Of a stretch of 64,000 bases of DNA, positions 17,525-25,710 are shown in pieces. A program made the translations under genes and the position numbers. Each line of letters opens with the position of its first letter. Position 1 is the stretch's first letter. Source of the DNA: Chlorobiaceae bacterium (GTDB lineage Bacteria; Bacteroidota; Chlorobiia; Chlorobiales; Chlorobiaceae); NCBI GenBank assembly GCA_013335115.1, contig JAAXWQ010000002.1:62001-126000 (forward strand), given 5' to 3'. Under the pieces are notes generated by a model that saw only the letters and a list, made by a program, of their open reading frames with translations, ran no database searches and was not told where the DNA came from.

Positions 17525-18652
17525 CTACCCGTGCATGAATTCACCGGCCACCTCGTCGGCAAACAGGAACCCTTCTTCCGTCAGGGTGACCTGTTCGCCA
17601 GTGAGGCTGATCCAGCCTTTTTCGAGGAACCCGGCGAGGAGGGCGTCGAAGCGCTGCGGCTCCGACGCATGTCCCTGGCGCAGGAAATCCAGCAGCAGGG
17701 CTCGGTTGATCCGCAGGGAGAGGAACACCTCCTCGTCGAATCGCTGCCTCGGGGTAAGCACCTCCCGAAAATCCACGGCGTGTCCGGGATCTGCCAGGTA
17801 GCGGGTCAGGCTGCCTGCGTTGGAGAACCTGGCCTCCACGCCGCCATCCACCATGAAGCTGTGCGCCGAAGGCCCGAAACCGAGGTAGGGCTCCCGCATC
17901 CAGCTCGCGAGGTTGTAGCGGGAGTGGAACCCCTCCAGCGCATAGTTCGAAACCTCATAATGCCGGTAGCCGGCGCCAGTGAGCATGCGCCGCGCCAGGC
18001 CGTACATGGCCGCCTGGACCTCTTCGCCCGGCAGCTCGACCCTGCCCTGACGGACATCCCGCCAGAGGCGCGTCTTCTCCTCAAGGGTCAGCATATAGGC
18101 CGAAACGTGCGGCACCCCGAGCCCCATGGCGACGGCAAGGTCCCCTTCCCAGTCGTCGAGCCCCTCACCTTCGGCGCCGCACATCAGGTCGATGGCAACG
18201 GAGTCGAAGCGTTCGAGGGCCTCCGAGACCGTCCTTGTCGAATCGGCCGCGGTATGCGCCCGGCCGAGCGCCCGCAGCTTCCTGTCGCTGAAGGACTGCA
18301 CCCCAATGCTCAGGCGGTTCACCCCCGCATCGCGCAATTCCGCGAGCGCCACAGGATCGAGGTCCTCCGGGTTGGCTTCGAGGGTGATCTCGGCATCGGG
18401 ATCGATGGATGCGAGGCCGGCCAGCTGTGAAAGCCAGCCGGAGATGCTGGCGACGGGAGCGATCGAGGGAGTGCCGCCCCCGAAATGGATCGCCTTGATC
18501 TGCCGGCCCCTGAGCATATCCGCCTTTGCCCGGGTCTCTTCGGCAAGGGCGTCGAAAAAGGCGCCGAGGTGCTCCTTCCGGGTAACCAGGAAAAAATCGC
18601 AGTAGCGGCAGCGGGTTCGGCAAAAGGGGATATGGATGTAGAGCGAGAGCAT
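17525..18652 (-). CDS. hemW: Radical SAM HemW-like protein (heme chaperone / HemN family)
   Basis: A 375-residue radical SAM protein. The start MLSLYIHIPFC at 18652 places the 4Fe-4S motif CRTRCRYCDF (C-x3-C-x2-C) right at the N terminus, as in HemW. GGGTPS, EANPEDL and RLSIGVQSF are the further family blocks, and the C-terminal HemN_C domain contains EVSNYAL and NLASWMREPYLGFGPSAHSF. HemW binds heme and is thought to load it into proteins; it lacks the extra N-terminal cysteine of true HemN. It begins 8 bases after the gmhB stop, the third gene of glgA-gmhB-hemW. An older label would be oxygen-independent coproporphyrinogen oxidase, which I judge less likely. Confidence 0.85.
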   Translation of the reverse strand: MLSLYIHIPFCRTRCRYCDFFLVTRKEHLGAFFDALAEETRAKADMLRGRQIKAIHFGGGTPSIAPVASISGWLSQLAGLASIDPDAEITLEANPEDLDPVALAELRDAGVNRLSIGVQSFSDRKLRALGRAHTAADSTRTVSEALERFDSVAIDLMCGAEGEGLDDWEGDLAVAMGLGVPHVSAYMLTLEEKTRLWRDVRQGRVELPGEEVQAAMYGLARRMLTGAGYRHYEVSNYALEGFHSRYNLASWMREPYLGFGPSAHSFMVDGGVEARFSNAGSLTRYLADPGHAVDFREVLTPRQRFDEEVFLSLRINRALLLDFLRQGHASEPQRFDALLAGFLEKGWISLTGEQVTLTEEGFLFADEVAGEFMHG

Positions 18653-18660
18653 GGCCGCCT

Positions 18661-19257
18661 TCAGCGGTTTACCGACGGAAGGATGTAGCCGGTGACGGCC
18701 TGGTAAAGGTCGTCGGCGACATGTTCCGGCATGACGCCCTGCCGGAGGCAAAGCTCCTCCTCGTTGTGGCCGGTGCGTACCAGGATCGGCCGCAGACCGG
18801 CTCGAAGGCCGCATTCGACGTCGATGACCTTGTCGCCGATGAAGAATGAGCTCCCGAGGTCGACCTCGAACCCTTCGGCCCTGAAATCCTCGATGGCCTG
18901 TTCGACCATGCGGGGCGAGGGTTTCCGGCAGTCGATAAAGTGGTCGTATTCGGGATGGGGGTATTTTGGATGCGAAGGACAGTAGTAGCAGCGGTCGAAA
19001 TAGGTCTCCTTCAGCGAGAGCAGTTCGTTGAGGTACAGGTTGACGTCTTCGACCTGGCCGGGGGTGACGATGCCGCGGGCGATACCGGCCTGGTTCGTGA
19101 TGATCACGATCCTGAAACCTGCCGCCCGGGCGGTAGCGATCGCCTCGTCGGCCCTCTCGATCAGCACGAAATCCTCACGCGTGGCGACGTAGGTACCGAG
19201 GTCCTTGTTGATCGTTCCGTCCCTGTCGAGGAACAGCACCCTGATACGGTCACGCAT
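18661..19257 (-). CDS. gmhB: HAD phosphatase, D-glycero-D-manno-heptose 1,7-bisphosphate 7-phosphatase type
   Basis: A 198-residue HAD-IIIA phosphatase of the GmhB/HisB-N family. The nucleophile and acid-base pair are D11 and D13 in FLDRDGTINKDL. Motif II lies in IVIITNQAGIARG, and motif III is in KPSPRM and FFIGDKVIDVECG. The zinc loop is present: CYYCPSHP, then a cysteine in DCRKP. GmhB makes ADP-heptose precursors for the LPS core. ATG 19257 is preferred because GGGTGATC stands at ribosome-binding distance; a GTG at 19266 overlapping the glgA stop would add three residues. Specificity (heptose or another sugar phosphate) is by family only. Confidence 0.8.
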   Translation of the reverse strand: MRDRIRVLFLDRDGTINKDLGTYVATREDFVLIERADEAIATARAAGFRIVIITNQAGIARGIVTPGQVEDVNLYLNELLSLKETYFDRCYYCPSHPKYPHPEYDHFIDCRKPSPRMVEQAIEDFRAEGFEVDLGSSFFIGDKVIDVECGLRAGLRPILVRTGHNEEELCLRQGVMPEHVADDLYQAVTGYILPSVNR

Positions 19258-19262
19258 AAAGA

Positions 19263-20729
19263 TCACCCGAGGATTTCACGGTACAGCTCGCCGTACTCCT
19301 CGGCGGATGCCTTCCATGAGAAGTCGCGCCCCATTCCTTCAAGCAGCAGCCGGCTCCACCGTTCGTGGTCGGCATGAAGGACCAGGGCCTCGGTCAGCTT
19401 CGCAAGCAGGGCATCGGGGGTGTACTCGTGGAAGAGGAACCCGGTCCCGTTTTCCCCGTCAACCTCCTCGATGGTATCGACGATGCCGCCACCGGCATAG
19501 GCCACCGGCACGGTGCCGTAAGCCATGGCGAACATCTGGGCCATCCCGCACGCCTCGATACGGGAGGGAAGGACGAGGATATCGACGCCGGCGATCATCT
19601 GGTGGAAGAAGCCGTCCGTGAACTCGGTCCTGACAGCCATCTTTTCGGGGTTTTCCGAGGCTGCGTCGAGCAGCGCCTGCTCGACCGCCTTGTCGCCGGA
19701 AGCAAAGACCACGAGGTTGATGTCGAGTTCGAGCAGTTTGCCAAGGCTCCCGCTGAGGAGCTCCGCCCCCTGGAAGGCATCGAGGTTCGCCATGACGCCG
19801 ACGAGCGGCTTCTCCTCGTCGAACGGCAGGTCGAGCTCGTCCATGAGCACCTTCTTGTCCTCAACCTTGATCTCGGGCTGTTCGGCGCCGTACCGCTTCT
19901 TGATGAGCTTGTCGACCGTCGGGTTCCAATGGCGGGTGTCGATCCCGTTACGGATGCCGTGGAACCGGTCGCCCCGCTCCCGGAGCAGCGCATCGAGCCC
20001 GAAGGAGGCCTGGCTGTCGCCGGCAATCTGCCGCGCATAGGTTTTGGACGTGGTGGTGACCAGGTCGGCATGCCTGATGCCGGTAGCCAGCAGGTTGACC
20101 TCGTCGCCCTGCGTCACGAGACCTTCGACCACATCGTCCGGCAGGTACTTCTGGAAGACCTTCGTCTGGAACATGCCCTGGCGGTAGATATTGTGGATGG
20201 TCTGGACCACCTTGACCTTCTTGAAGAAATCGTGGTGGGCGTAGCGGGTCTTGGCAAGCAACGGCACCAGGCCTGCATGCCAGTCGTGGCAGTGGATGAT
20301 ATCCGGTTGCCAACCAAGGCGCACAAGGGTTTCGAGCACGCCGACGCTGAAGAAGATCAGCTTTTCGGCACTCCCCTTGTGGTCTCCCCCGAGCTGGATA
20401 TCGGAGAAAAGTCCGTTTCGCTTGAAGTATTTCTCGTTATAGAGAAAATAGGTCTGGATCTTGCTTGACGGAAGGGCGGTGACCTTCACATGCAGCATAT
20501 CGCTCTTCTCCTTCAGCGGGACCTCGATGTCGGATAGGCGGAGGACATCGTGCAGGCGGAACTTCCTGTCGTTGATGATGCCGTACTTGGGCATCATGAT
20601 CCGGGCTTCGAAGCCCTCTTCCTCGAGAGCCTGCGGAAACGAAGCCATGTAGTCGGCCAGCGAACTGACCCTTATAAAAGGAGAAACTTCGCCAGAGACA
20701 TAAAGAACCTTGAAATTTCGTCTGGCCAT
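19263..20729 (-). CDS. glgA: Glycogen/starch synthase, Chlorobi-Bacteroidetes type
   Basis: A 488-residue GT5-family enzyme that extends alpha-1,4-glucan from a nucleotide-glucose, probably ADP-glucose. The N-terminal Rossmann half carries PDIIHCHDWHAGLVPLL and TIHNIYRQG; the C-terminal half carries LPSRIEACGMAQMFAMAYGTVPVAYAGGG. The usual K-T-G-G-L substrate loop of bacterial GlgA reads FIRVSSLADYM here, and the second loop reads YAGGGIVDTIEEV. From memory, this divergent pattern is shared by Chlorobi and Bacteroidetes synthases, so it is a lineage feature rather than damage. Green sulfur bacteria store glycogen. It is the first gene of glgA-gmhB-hemW. Confidence 0.88.
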   Translation of the reverse strand: MARRNFKVLYVSGEVSPFIRVSSLADYMASFPQALEEEGFEARIMMPKYGIINDRKFRLHDVLRLSDIEVPLKEKSDMLHVKVTALPSSKIQTYFLYNEKYFKRNGLFSDIQLGGDHKGSAEKLIFFSVGVLETLVRLGWQPDIIHCHDWHAGLVPLLAKTRYAHHDFFKKVKVVQTIHNIYRQGMFQTKVFQKYLPDDVVEGLVTQGDEVNLLATGIRHADLVTTTSKTYARQIAGDSQASFGLDALLRERGDRFHGIRNGIDTRHWNPTVDKLIKKRYGAEQPEIKVEDKKVLMDELDLPFDEEKPLVGVMANLDAFQGAELLSGSLGKLLELDINLVVFASGDKAVEQALLDAASENPEKMAVRTEFTDGFFHQMIAGVDILVLPSRIEACGMAQMFAMAYGTVPVAYAGGGIVDTIEEVDGENGTGFLFHEYTPDALLAKLTEALVLHADHERWSRLLLEGMGRDFSWKASAEEYGELYREILG

Positions 20730-20868
20730 CTATCGCGCGGTGGATCTATGTTTTTTTTTCAACAAAAGGCTTTCATAGAATAACATCAGTTTTTAATTTA
20801 AGAATTTTCACGCTGAGAAACAATTTAGCGGCCCCCCTATCCTGCAACATATCGGAGGGAGACAATTC

Positions 20869-22668
20869 GTGAAACGATTTCCCGGCCTGAAAGCACTGGC
20901 AGTCCTCTGCATCCCGTTGTTCTTCAGTGCCTGCGCCGTCGACCGGCCACCAACCGGCGGACTACCTGACAATTCACCACTCGCCGTAACCGCATCAAGC
21001 CCGGAACCCGGCACCGTCAACATCTCGCCAACGACGATCCGCCTTGAGTTCAACCGTTTCGTCACTACTGCAGCGTTGACCAAAGCGATCTTCTTCTCCC
21101 CGTCCATCAGGAACTACCAGGTCACGATGCGCGGCAAAGAGGCTGAAATCCGCCTCTACTCGCCGCTGAAACCAGGCCGCACCTACACGCTTACCCTGAA
21201 GAAATCCCTGAAAAGCTATTACGGATCAGAGCTCGCCACGAGCTGGTCACTGCCGTTTTCGACCGGCCCGTCGATCGACACGGGAACACTTGAAGGAATG
21301 GTCTGGACCCGCCTGCTCGCCCCGGCGTCGAACGTCACGGTCCTGGCCTACGGGCCGGGTTCGTCGGGAACCGCACTGCCGGACAGCCTGCCAGCCGCGC
21401 CCGATTACCTGACGCAGACCGATGCAGCCGGCAATTTCAGGTTCGAAAGCCTCGCCCGGGGCAACTATCGCGTCCTCGCCCTGCGGGACGTGAACAACAA
21501 CCTCCGGTTCGACCGCGGCAAGGATGAGTTCGGGGCCCCCAGCGTCCCGCACCTCGCCACCGGAACGAAGGGCATCGCATTCAGGCTGGCCGAAGGGGAC
21601 ACCTCTGCCGTTGCAATCAAGGCGGTACGGCCGGCCAATGCCCGTGAAATCGAGGTCGCCTTCAACAGGAGCCTCCCTTCGCGGCTGATCGGGCCGGAAT
21701 CCTTCACCATCTCCGAAAAATCGAAAGGCACCCCGCTCCCGGTACTCGGATGCTTCACCACGGACCGCGCCGAATGGTCCTCATCTTTCAGGGTCCTGAC
21801 CGGACCCATGAACGATAAATCATCCTACTCCATCTCCCTGGCCGGACCACTGGGCCTTCCCCGGTCCAAGGTCCCGGCACTGACGTTCATGGGCGGGATG
21901 CATGACGTGACCTGGCCGGGCCTGAGTGTCGCCATCGTCCCGCCGGACAAGGCCATCAACACCATCCCCGAGCTGGTGCGCCCCGGAACCGGCCCCTGCG
22001 TCGAGCTGCAGTTCAACCTGCCGGTCGAGGAGGCCTCGGTCCTGAAGGCCGTATCCCTGTCGGCAAGCCAGAATACCGGGGAGCGGCAAGTACCGGTAAC
22101 GGTTTCGAGATATGACAGCCGGACCTGGACCGTCAGGGACGTCCCCGGGTTCGAACCCGGCGCCGACTACGTGCTCAGGGTCCGCCCATCCCTGGTCGTT
22201 TCACCGACCGGGGCGAAGTCAATGGATTCGCTCGTCGTGTCGAGGTTCACCACCGCAGGAACCGACCAGTATGGCGAAATCACCGTCACCGGTTCGACCG
22301 AAGCGCCGGAACTGCTCATCGAGGCCCGCCGCGAAGGGACCTCGGCCGCGTACCGGGCCATCGCCCGTCCGGCTGCCACCGGCGGCTTCAGCCACACGTT
22401 CCGCAACCTGCCCCCCGGCAACTACACCGTGTTCGCGTTTGTGGCCAAGCCCGGTCAGCCGCTGAACCCCGAAACCCGTTGGGAACCCGGCTCGATCGAC
22501 CCGTTCCGCACCAGCGTCCCTTTCGCTGCGGTTGCGGCCAACGTGAGGCCGGCATGGACGACGGCATCGACACTGCCCGACATCACCGCCAGGCAACAGG
22601 AACCCGGAGCTGCCCCGGCCAGGCCCGCGATAAACGCAAAACCGGTAAAGAAAAAAAACAGACATTGA
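20869..22668 (+). CDS. Lipoprotein with Ig-like (Big_5) domain
   Basis: A 599-residue exported lipoprotein. The signal peptide ends at LFFSAC (C22). Residues about 38-135 form a Big_5-type Ig-like domain: a proline-rich entry (SSPEPGTVNISPTTIRLEFNR), then TYTLTLKKSLKSYYG. A carboxypeptidase-regulatory-like beta domain follows near 140-215 with DAAGNFRFESLARGNYRVLAL. A second such unit is near 485-520 (FSHTFRNLPPGNYTVFAF). The C terminus is basic. The start is GTG at 20869, supported by GGAGGGAGAC just upstream. The gene ends 17 bases before the bchJ start, so the two may be co-transcribed. Homologues are common in Bacteroidetes/Chlorobi; the function is unknown. Confidence 0.75.
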   Translation: MKRFPGLKALAVLCIPLFFSACAVDRPPTGGLPDNSPLAVTASSPEPGTVNISPTTIRLEFNRFVTTAALTKAIFFSPSIRNYQVTMRGKEAEIRLYSPLKPGRTYTLTLKKSLKSYYGSELATSWSLPFSTGPSIDTGTLEGMVWTRLLAPASNVTVLAYGPGSSGTALPDSLPAAPDYLTQTDAAGNFRFESLARGNYRVLALRDVNNNLRFDRGKDEFGAPSVPHLATGTKGIAFRLAEGDTSAVAIKAVRPANAREIEVAFNRSLPSRLIGPESFTISEKSKGTPLPVLGCFTTDRAEWSSSFRVLTGPMNDKSSYSISLAGPLGLPRSKVPALTFMGGMHDVTWPGLSVAIVPPDKAINTIPELVRPGTGPCVELQFNLPVEEASVLKAVSLSASQNTGERQVPVTVSRYDSRTWTVRDVPGFEPGADYVLRVRPSLVVSPTGAKSMDSLVVSRFTTAGTDQYGEITVTGSTEAPELLIEARREGTSAAYRAIARPAATGGFSHTFRNLPPGNYTVFAFVAKPGQPLNPETRWEPGSIDPFRTSVPFAAVAANVRPAWTTASTLPDITARQQEPGAAPARPAINAKPVKKKNRH

Positions 22669-22685
22669 ACACACCAAACCAGATC

Positions 22686-23258
22686 ATGAGCACACCATCC
22701 CGAATAGGCCCCAACTCCATCATACAGACCGTCGGCGCCCTTGAAACGGCCTACGGCAGGCAACGCACCGAAGAGCTGCTCACCTCCATCGGCCAGGGCC
22801 ACTGGATCGGCAACCTCCCTTCGGAGATGGTCGAGGAATCGAAGTTCCACGCCCTCGTCACCGCGCTCGAAAAGGAGATCGGTGAATCGGCCACGGCCGG
22901 AATCCTGAAGGAGTCGGGAGAACGGACGGCAAAATACCTGCTCAGGGTGCGCATTCCCGGCGCGTTCCAGAAGATCGTCAAACTCCTTCCTTCCGGCCTG
23001 GCATTCAAGGCCTTCCTGTTCGCGATCAGCAAGAACGCCTGGACCTTCGCAGGCAGCGGCGAATTCGGCTACGCCTCCAAGCCCTACCCCAACATCACGG
23101 TCAGGGTCACCTACCCGTCGCATCCGGTGGTCGGGAACTTCTACCTCGGCACGTTCACCGCACTGCTCCGTGAACTGGTCGACAAGGAGACCACCATCAG
23201 GCCGGATATCCGCAAGGAGGGCAGCGCCATCGTCTGCAAGTACGCCTGCGCCTTCTGA
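22686..23258 (+). CDS. bchJ: BchJ-type 4VR (V4R) protein of bacteriochlorophyll synthesis
   Basis: A 190-residue protein of the four-vinyl-reductase (4VR/V4R) family. It starts at ATG 22686 (MSTPSRIGPNSIIQTVGALE). Recognisable BchJ segments are SIGQGHWIGNLPSEMVEE near the N terminus, RVRIPGAFQKIVKLLPSGLAFKAFL in the middle, and NFYLGTFTALLREL near the end. A cysteine-containing tail (IVCKYACAF) ends it, as V4R domains often carry a C-terminal ligand cysteine. BchJ was once assigned as the 8-vinyl reductase of chlorophyll synthesis; work in Chlorobaculum gave that activity to BciA and left BchJ with an accessory, possibly channelling role. A long perfect hairpin closes the unit. Confidence 0.85.
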   Translation: MSTPSRIGPNSIIQTVGALETAYGRQRTEELLTSIGQGHWIGNLPSEMVEESKFHALVTALEKEIGESATAGILKESGERTAKYLLRVRIPGAFQKIVKLLPSGLAFKAFLFAISKNAWTFAGSGEFGYASKPYPNITVRVTYPSHPVVGNFYLGTFTALLRELVDKETTIRPDIRKEGSAIVCKYACAF

Positions 23259-23277
23259 CCCCTCCCATATGATCGTC

Positions 23278-23320
23278 CATAAAACACAAATCGGGCCAAC
23301 GGCCCGATTTGTGTTTTATG
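23278..23320. terminator. Perfect 20-bp hairpin between bchJ and the converging Met-rich gene
   Basis: An inverted repeat of 20 perfect base pairs with a 3-base loop (AAC): arms 23278-23297 and 23301-23320. The inner half is G+C-rich (TCGGGCC/GGCCCGA), and the outer half gives a T-rich end on both strands (GTGTTTTATG). It can end both converging transcripts, although the run of T is part of the stem. Confidence 0.85.
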
Positions 23321-23338
23321 CCTCAGGAATGGAACCGG

Positions 23339-23683
23339 TCACTTCTTCGGCGGTGCACATGGCATCGGCTGTGACATGCAGGGCATCGGTACACTCGTCA
23401 TCTTGACCATAGCTGAATCAAGCGCCTCAATCAGTTTGGCCTTGTCGGCAAGGATGACCTTCTTTTCGCTGCCCGTAACGCCTTCATCGAGCTGCTGCTG
23501 CAATTTCATCACCTGTAGCATGACCGGCATCGCATCCATCATCGGGCACATCGAACCCATCGTTCCGTCACAGATCATCATCTGCTGCTTCGGAAGTTGT
23601 TCTTTGGGCGTAGCCTTTTGCTTCGCCTGAGCAGCAGTTCCGAAAACCATAAATCCAACCAGGACAACGAAAAACTTCTTCAT
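23339..23683 (-). CDS. Small secreted Met/Cys-rich protein
   Basis: A 114-residue protein of no family I can name. The start MKKFFVVLVGFMVFG at 23683 opens a clear Sec signal peptide cut near AQA-KQ. The mature part has two metal-ligand-rich blocks: MMICDGTMGSMCPMMDAMPVM near the middle (key residues: two Cys and many Met) and MPCMSQPMPCAPPKK at the C terminus. A charged helix lies between them (SEKKVILADKAKLIEALDSA). Met/Cys clusters of this type are common in periplasmic copper-binding proteins, so a metal-binding role is a fair inference. It is transcribed toward bchJ and shares the hairpin at 23278. Confidence 0.65.
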   Translation of the reverse strand: MKKFFVVLVGFMVFGTAAQAKQKATPKEQLPKQQMMICDGTMGSMCPMMDAMPVMLQVMKLQQQLDEGVTGSEKKVILADKAKLIEALDSAMVKMTSVPMPCMSQPMPCAPPKK

Positions 23684-23909
23684 GGCAACTCCTTTATAAG
23701 GTTCAGATAGTACGCAACGACAAGGGCATCCCGGTCCATTTTGAAAAAAATAAACAATTGTTATCACATTGCACGAACTGATTGACGAAAGCCATGTGCC
23801 GTGGTAATGACTGACCGGCTTCCGGCCTTTTCGGACCGCCCTGGCCGTAGGGTTCTACGGCTCTTTATGCAGGTCGACCATGTGCATGGGGCTAGTGCCG
23901 CACGCTCAG

Positions 23910-24662
23910 TTATCGATTCCGGGTCTTCGACAGGAGCCTGAGTATTTCGATGTAGAGCCAGACGAGCGTCACCATCAGACCGAAGGCTCCGTACCACTCC
24001 ATGTATTTGGGTGCGCCCTGCAGGGCCCCCTGCTCGATGAAATCGAAATCGAGCACGAGGTTCATGGCGGCGACGCCGACCACGATGAGGCTGAAGATGA
24101 TGCCTGCCATGCCGCTGTCGTGGATCAGGGGCAGGTTGATGCCGAAGAACGAGAGCCCGAAGCTGAGCAGGTAGTAGATTCCGATGGCTCCGGTGGCCGA
24201 GATGACCATGCGACGGAAGTTGCCGGTCACCCTGATGAGCCCCGACTGGTAGGTAGCCAGCAGCGCCGCGAAGGTCCCGAAGGTGAGCATGGTCGCGGTG
24301 CTGACGATGCCGGGGTAGCTCCGCTCCATGAAGGCCGAGATGCCTCCAAGCGCCAGCCCCTCGAAGACGGCATAGGGCAGGGCAAGCTTCGGTGCGAGCT
24401 GCCGCTTGAAGACGATGACGAGGGAGAGCACGAAGCCGCCGATCATGCCGGTGTAGAAAAGGGGTGCGACCCCGGAAAAACCCGTCGAGAGGCTGCGGTA
24501 CCAGATGAATGCACCAGAAGCAACCACCGTGAGCAACATCAGCGCCACCTTGTTGACCGTCCCCTGGATGGTCATCCTCCCGCCCTGCTCCACGGCCATT
24601 CCGAGCCCTTTAAAGAGGTTCTCCTTCAGCGCGGGATTCCCAGACCTGGTCATCATTGCCAT
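23910..24662 (-). CDS. Bax inhibitor-1/YccA family membrane protein
   Basis: A 250-residue polytopic protein of the BI-1-like YccA/YetJ group, with about seven hydrophobic helices between residues 35 and 240. Typical segments are YTGMIGGFVLSLVIVFKRQL, ALPYAVFEGLALGGISAFME and the C-terminal acidic loop NLVLDFDFIEQGA. The last of these carries the aspartates that form the pH-sensing pair in YetJ. ATG 24662 is preceded by AGGAG at good spacing. The gene follows bchL but is separated from it by the terminator at 24774. YetJ leaks calcium; the role here is unknown. Confidence 0.85.
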   Translation of the reverse strand: MAMMTRSGNPALKENLFKGLGMAVEQGGRMTIQGTVNKVALMLLTVVASGAFIWYRSLSTGFSGVAPLFYTGMIGGFVLSLVIVFKRQLAPKLALPYAVFEGLALGGISAFMERSYPGIVSTATMLTFGTFAALLATYQSGLIRVTGNFRRMVISATGAIGIYYLLSFGLSFFGINLPLIHDSGMAGIIFSLIVVGVAAMNLVLDFDFIEQGALQGAPKYMEWYGAFGLMVTLVWLYIEILRLLSKTRNR

Positions 24663-24773
24663 ATAATCTCCTGTTGTCCTGTTTGTCATGCTTGCCGTCG
24701 ATTCCACGCAGATAAGGATATCCACGGGAAGAAGAGGGGGCGGGAACCGTGTCCCGTATGAAGAAGATACTAC

Positions 24774-24802
24774 AAAAAAAGGCGGAGTCGATGCTCCGCC
24801 TC
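24774..24802 (-). terminator. Intrinsic terminator after bchL
   Basis: On the minus strand GGCGGAG and CTCCGCC (24794-24800 and 24781-24787) pair around a 6-base loop, followed by seven T (24774-24780). It lies 25 bases past the bchL stop and ends the bchN-bchB-bchL transcript. Confidence 0.92.
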
Positions 24803-24826
24803 AAGTTCACGATGAGCAGGATCGGA

Positions 24827-25657
24827 TTACTGCCAGCCGCCGACCATATCGAAGATCTCGCGGTCGCCGATCGGCTTCGGCACCGAGGCGAGGGGCGTCT
24901 TGTAGAGTATCTGGTCTGCAATCTCGTTGTATGGCACCAGGCAATCGGCGAGGCCGGGCTCGCCCTTGTCCATGGCAAACAGGGTCTTGCCGGCGAAACG
25001 GCTCCTCCTGATAAGCTCGTGGTAAGGCACCTTGGCAAGCAGGCGCGTGCCGACCTGTTCGGCGAACTGGTCGAGCATGTTGGTGCCGCCACCCGTAGTA
25101 TAATCCACGCGGTTGGCCACGATGCCCATGAGCTGCACCTTGTAGCGCACGCTCTTCTGCTGGATGGCCATGCAGAGGCGGTTGGCCGCGAAGATGCTGT
25201 CGAAGTCGTTGGTGGCGATGATGATCGAGTAGTCGGCGTAGTTGAGCGGGGCGCTGAATCCACCGCAGACCACATCGCCGAGCACGTCGAACAGGATCAC
25301 GTCGTACTTGTCGTACAGGCCCATCTCCTGGAGCAGCGTGACCGACTCGCCAACCACGTAGCCACCGCAGCCGCTGCCGGCCGGGGGGCCGCCCGCCTCA
25401 AGGCCGTCGATGCCCGCGAACCCGGTCTCGACGATATCTTCGGGGGTTAGCTCCTCATGGTGAAAATCGACCTCTTCAAGGGCCTCAATGACGGTCTTCT
25501 GGAGCTTGCCGGTGATCGGGAAGGTGCTGTCGTGCTTCGGATCGCAGCCGATCTGGAGCACTTTCGCCCCCTTGAGGGCGAGCGCCGCCGAGATGTTGGC
25601 GCTGGTCGTGCTCTTGCCGATGCCACCCTTTCCGTATACGGCCAATACTAAGCTCAT
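24827..25657 (-). CDS. bchL: Light-independent protochlorophyllide reductase, iron-sulfur ATP-binding subunit
   Basis: The homodimeric reductase component that feeds electrons, with ATP hydrolysis, to the BchN-BchB catalytic component, like NifH in nitrogenase. It has 276 residues. The P-loop is [16 protein letters not shown] near the N terminus. The two cysteines binding the intersubunit 4Fe-4S cluster are in [12 protein letters not shown] and [23 protein letters not shown] is the NifH/BchL switch segment. It is the last gene of bchN-bchB-bchL, 53 bases after bchB. BchL rather than the chlorin-reductase BchX is chosen because of its BchN/BchB partners and sequence. Confidence 0.96.
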   Translation of the reverse strand: MSLVLAVYGKGGIGKSTTSANISAALALKGAKVLQIGCDPKHDSTFPITGKLQKTVIEALEEVDFHHEELTPEDIVETGFAGIDGLEAGGPPAGSGCGGYVVGESVTLLQEMGLYDKYDVILFDVLGDVVCGGFSAPLNYADYSIIIATNDFDSIFAANRLCMAIQQKSVRYKVQLMGIVANRVDYTTGGGTNMLDQFAEQVGTRLLAKVPYHELIRRSRFAGKTLFAMDKGEPGLADCLVPYNEIADQILYKTPLASVPKPIGDREIFDMVGGWQ

Positions 25658-25710
25658 GATGAAATCCGGTTCAAATAGGTTGTTGTTGTACTTTCTGGCA
25701 CTCAGGCACC

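Noticed and set aside
19263-20729. Loss of function in glgA because the K-T-G-G-L motif is missing
   Set aside because: As I recall them, synthases of Chlorobi and Bacteroidetes share this divergence and the rest of the protein is intact.
23843-23862. Hairpin GCCGTAG-GGTT-CTACGGC as a terminator
   Set aside because: It has only a short T-run on the plus strand, where no gene precedes it, and none on the minus strand.
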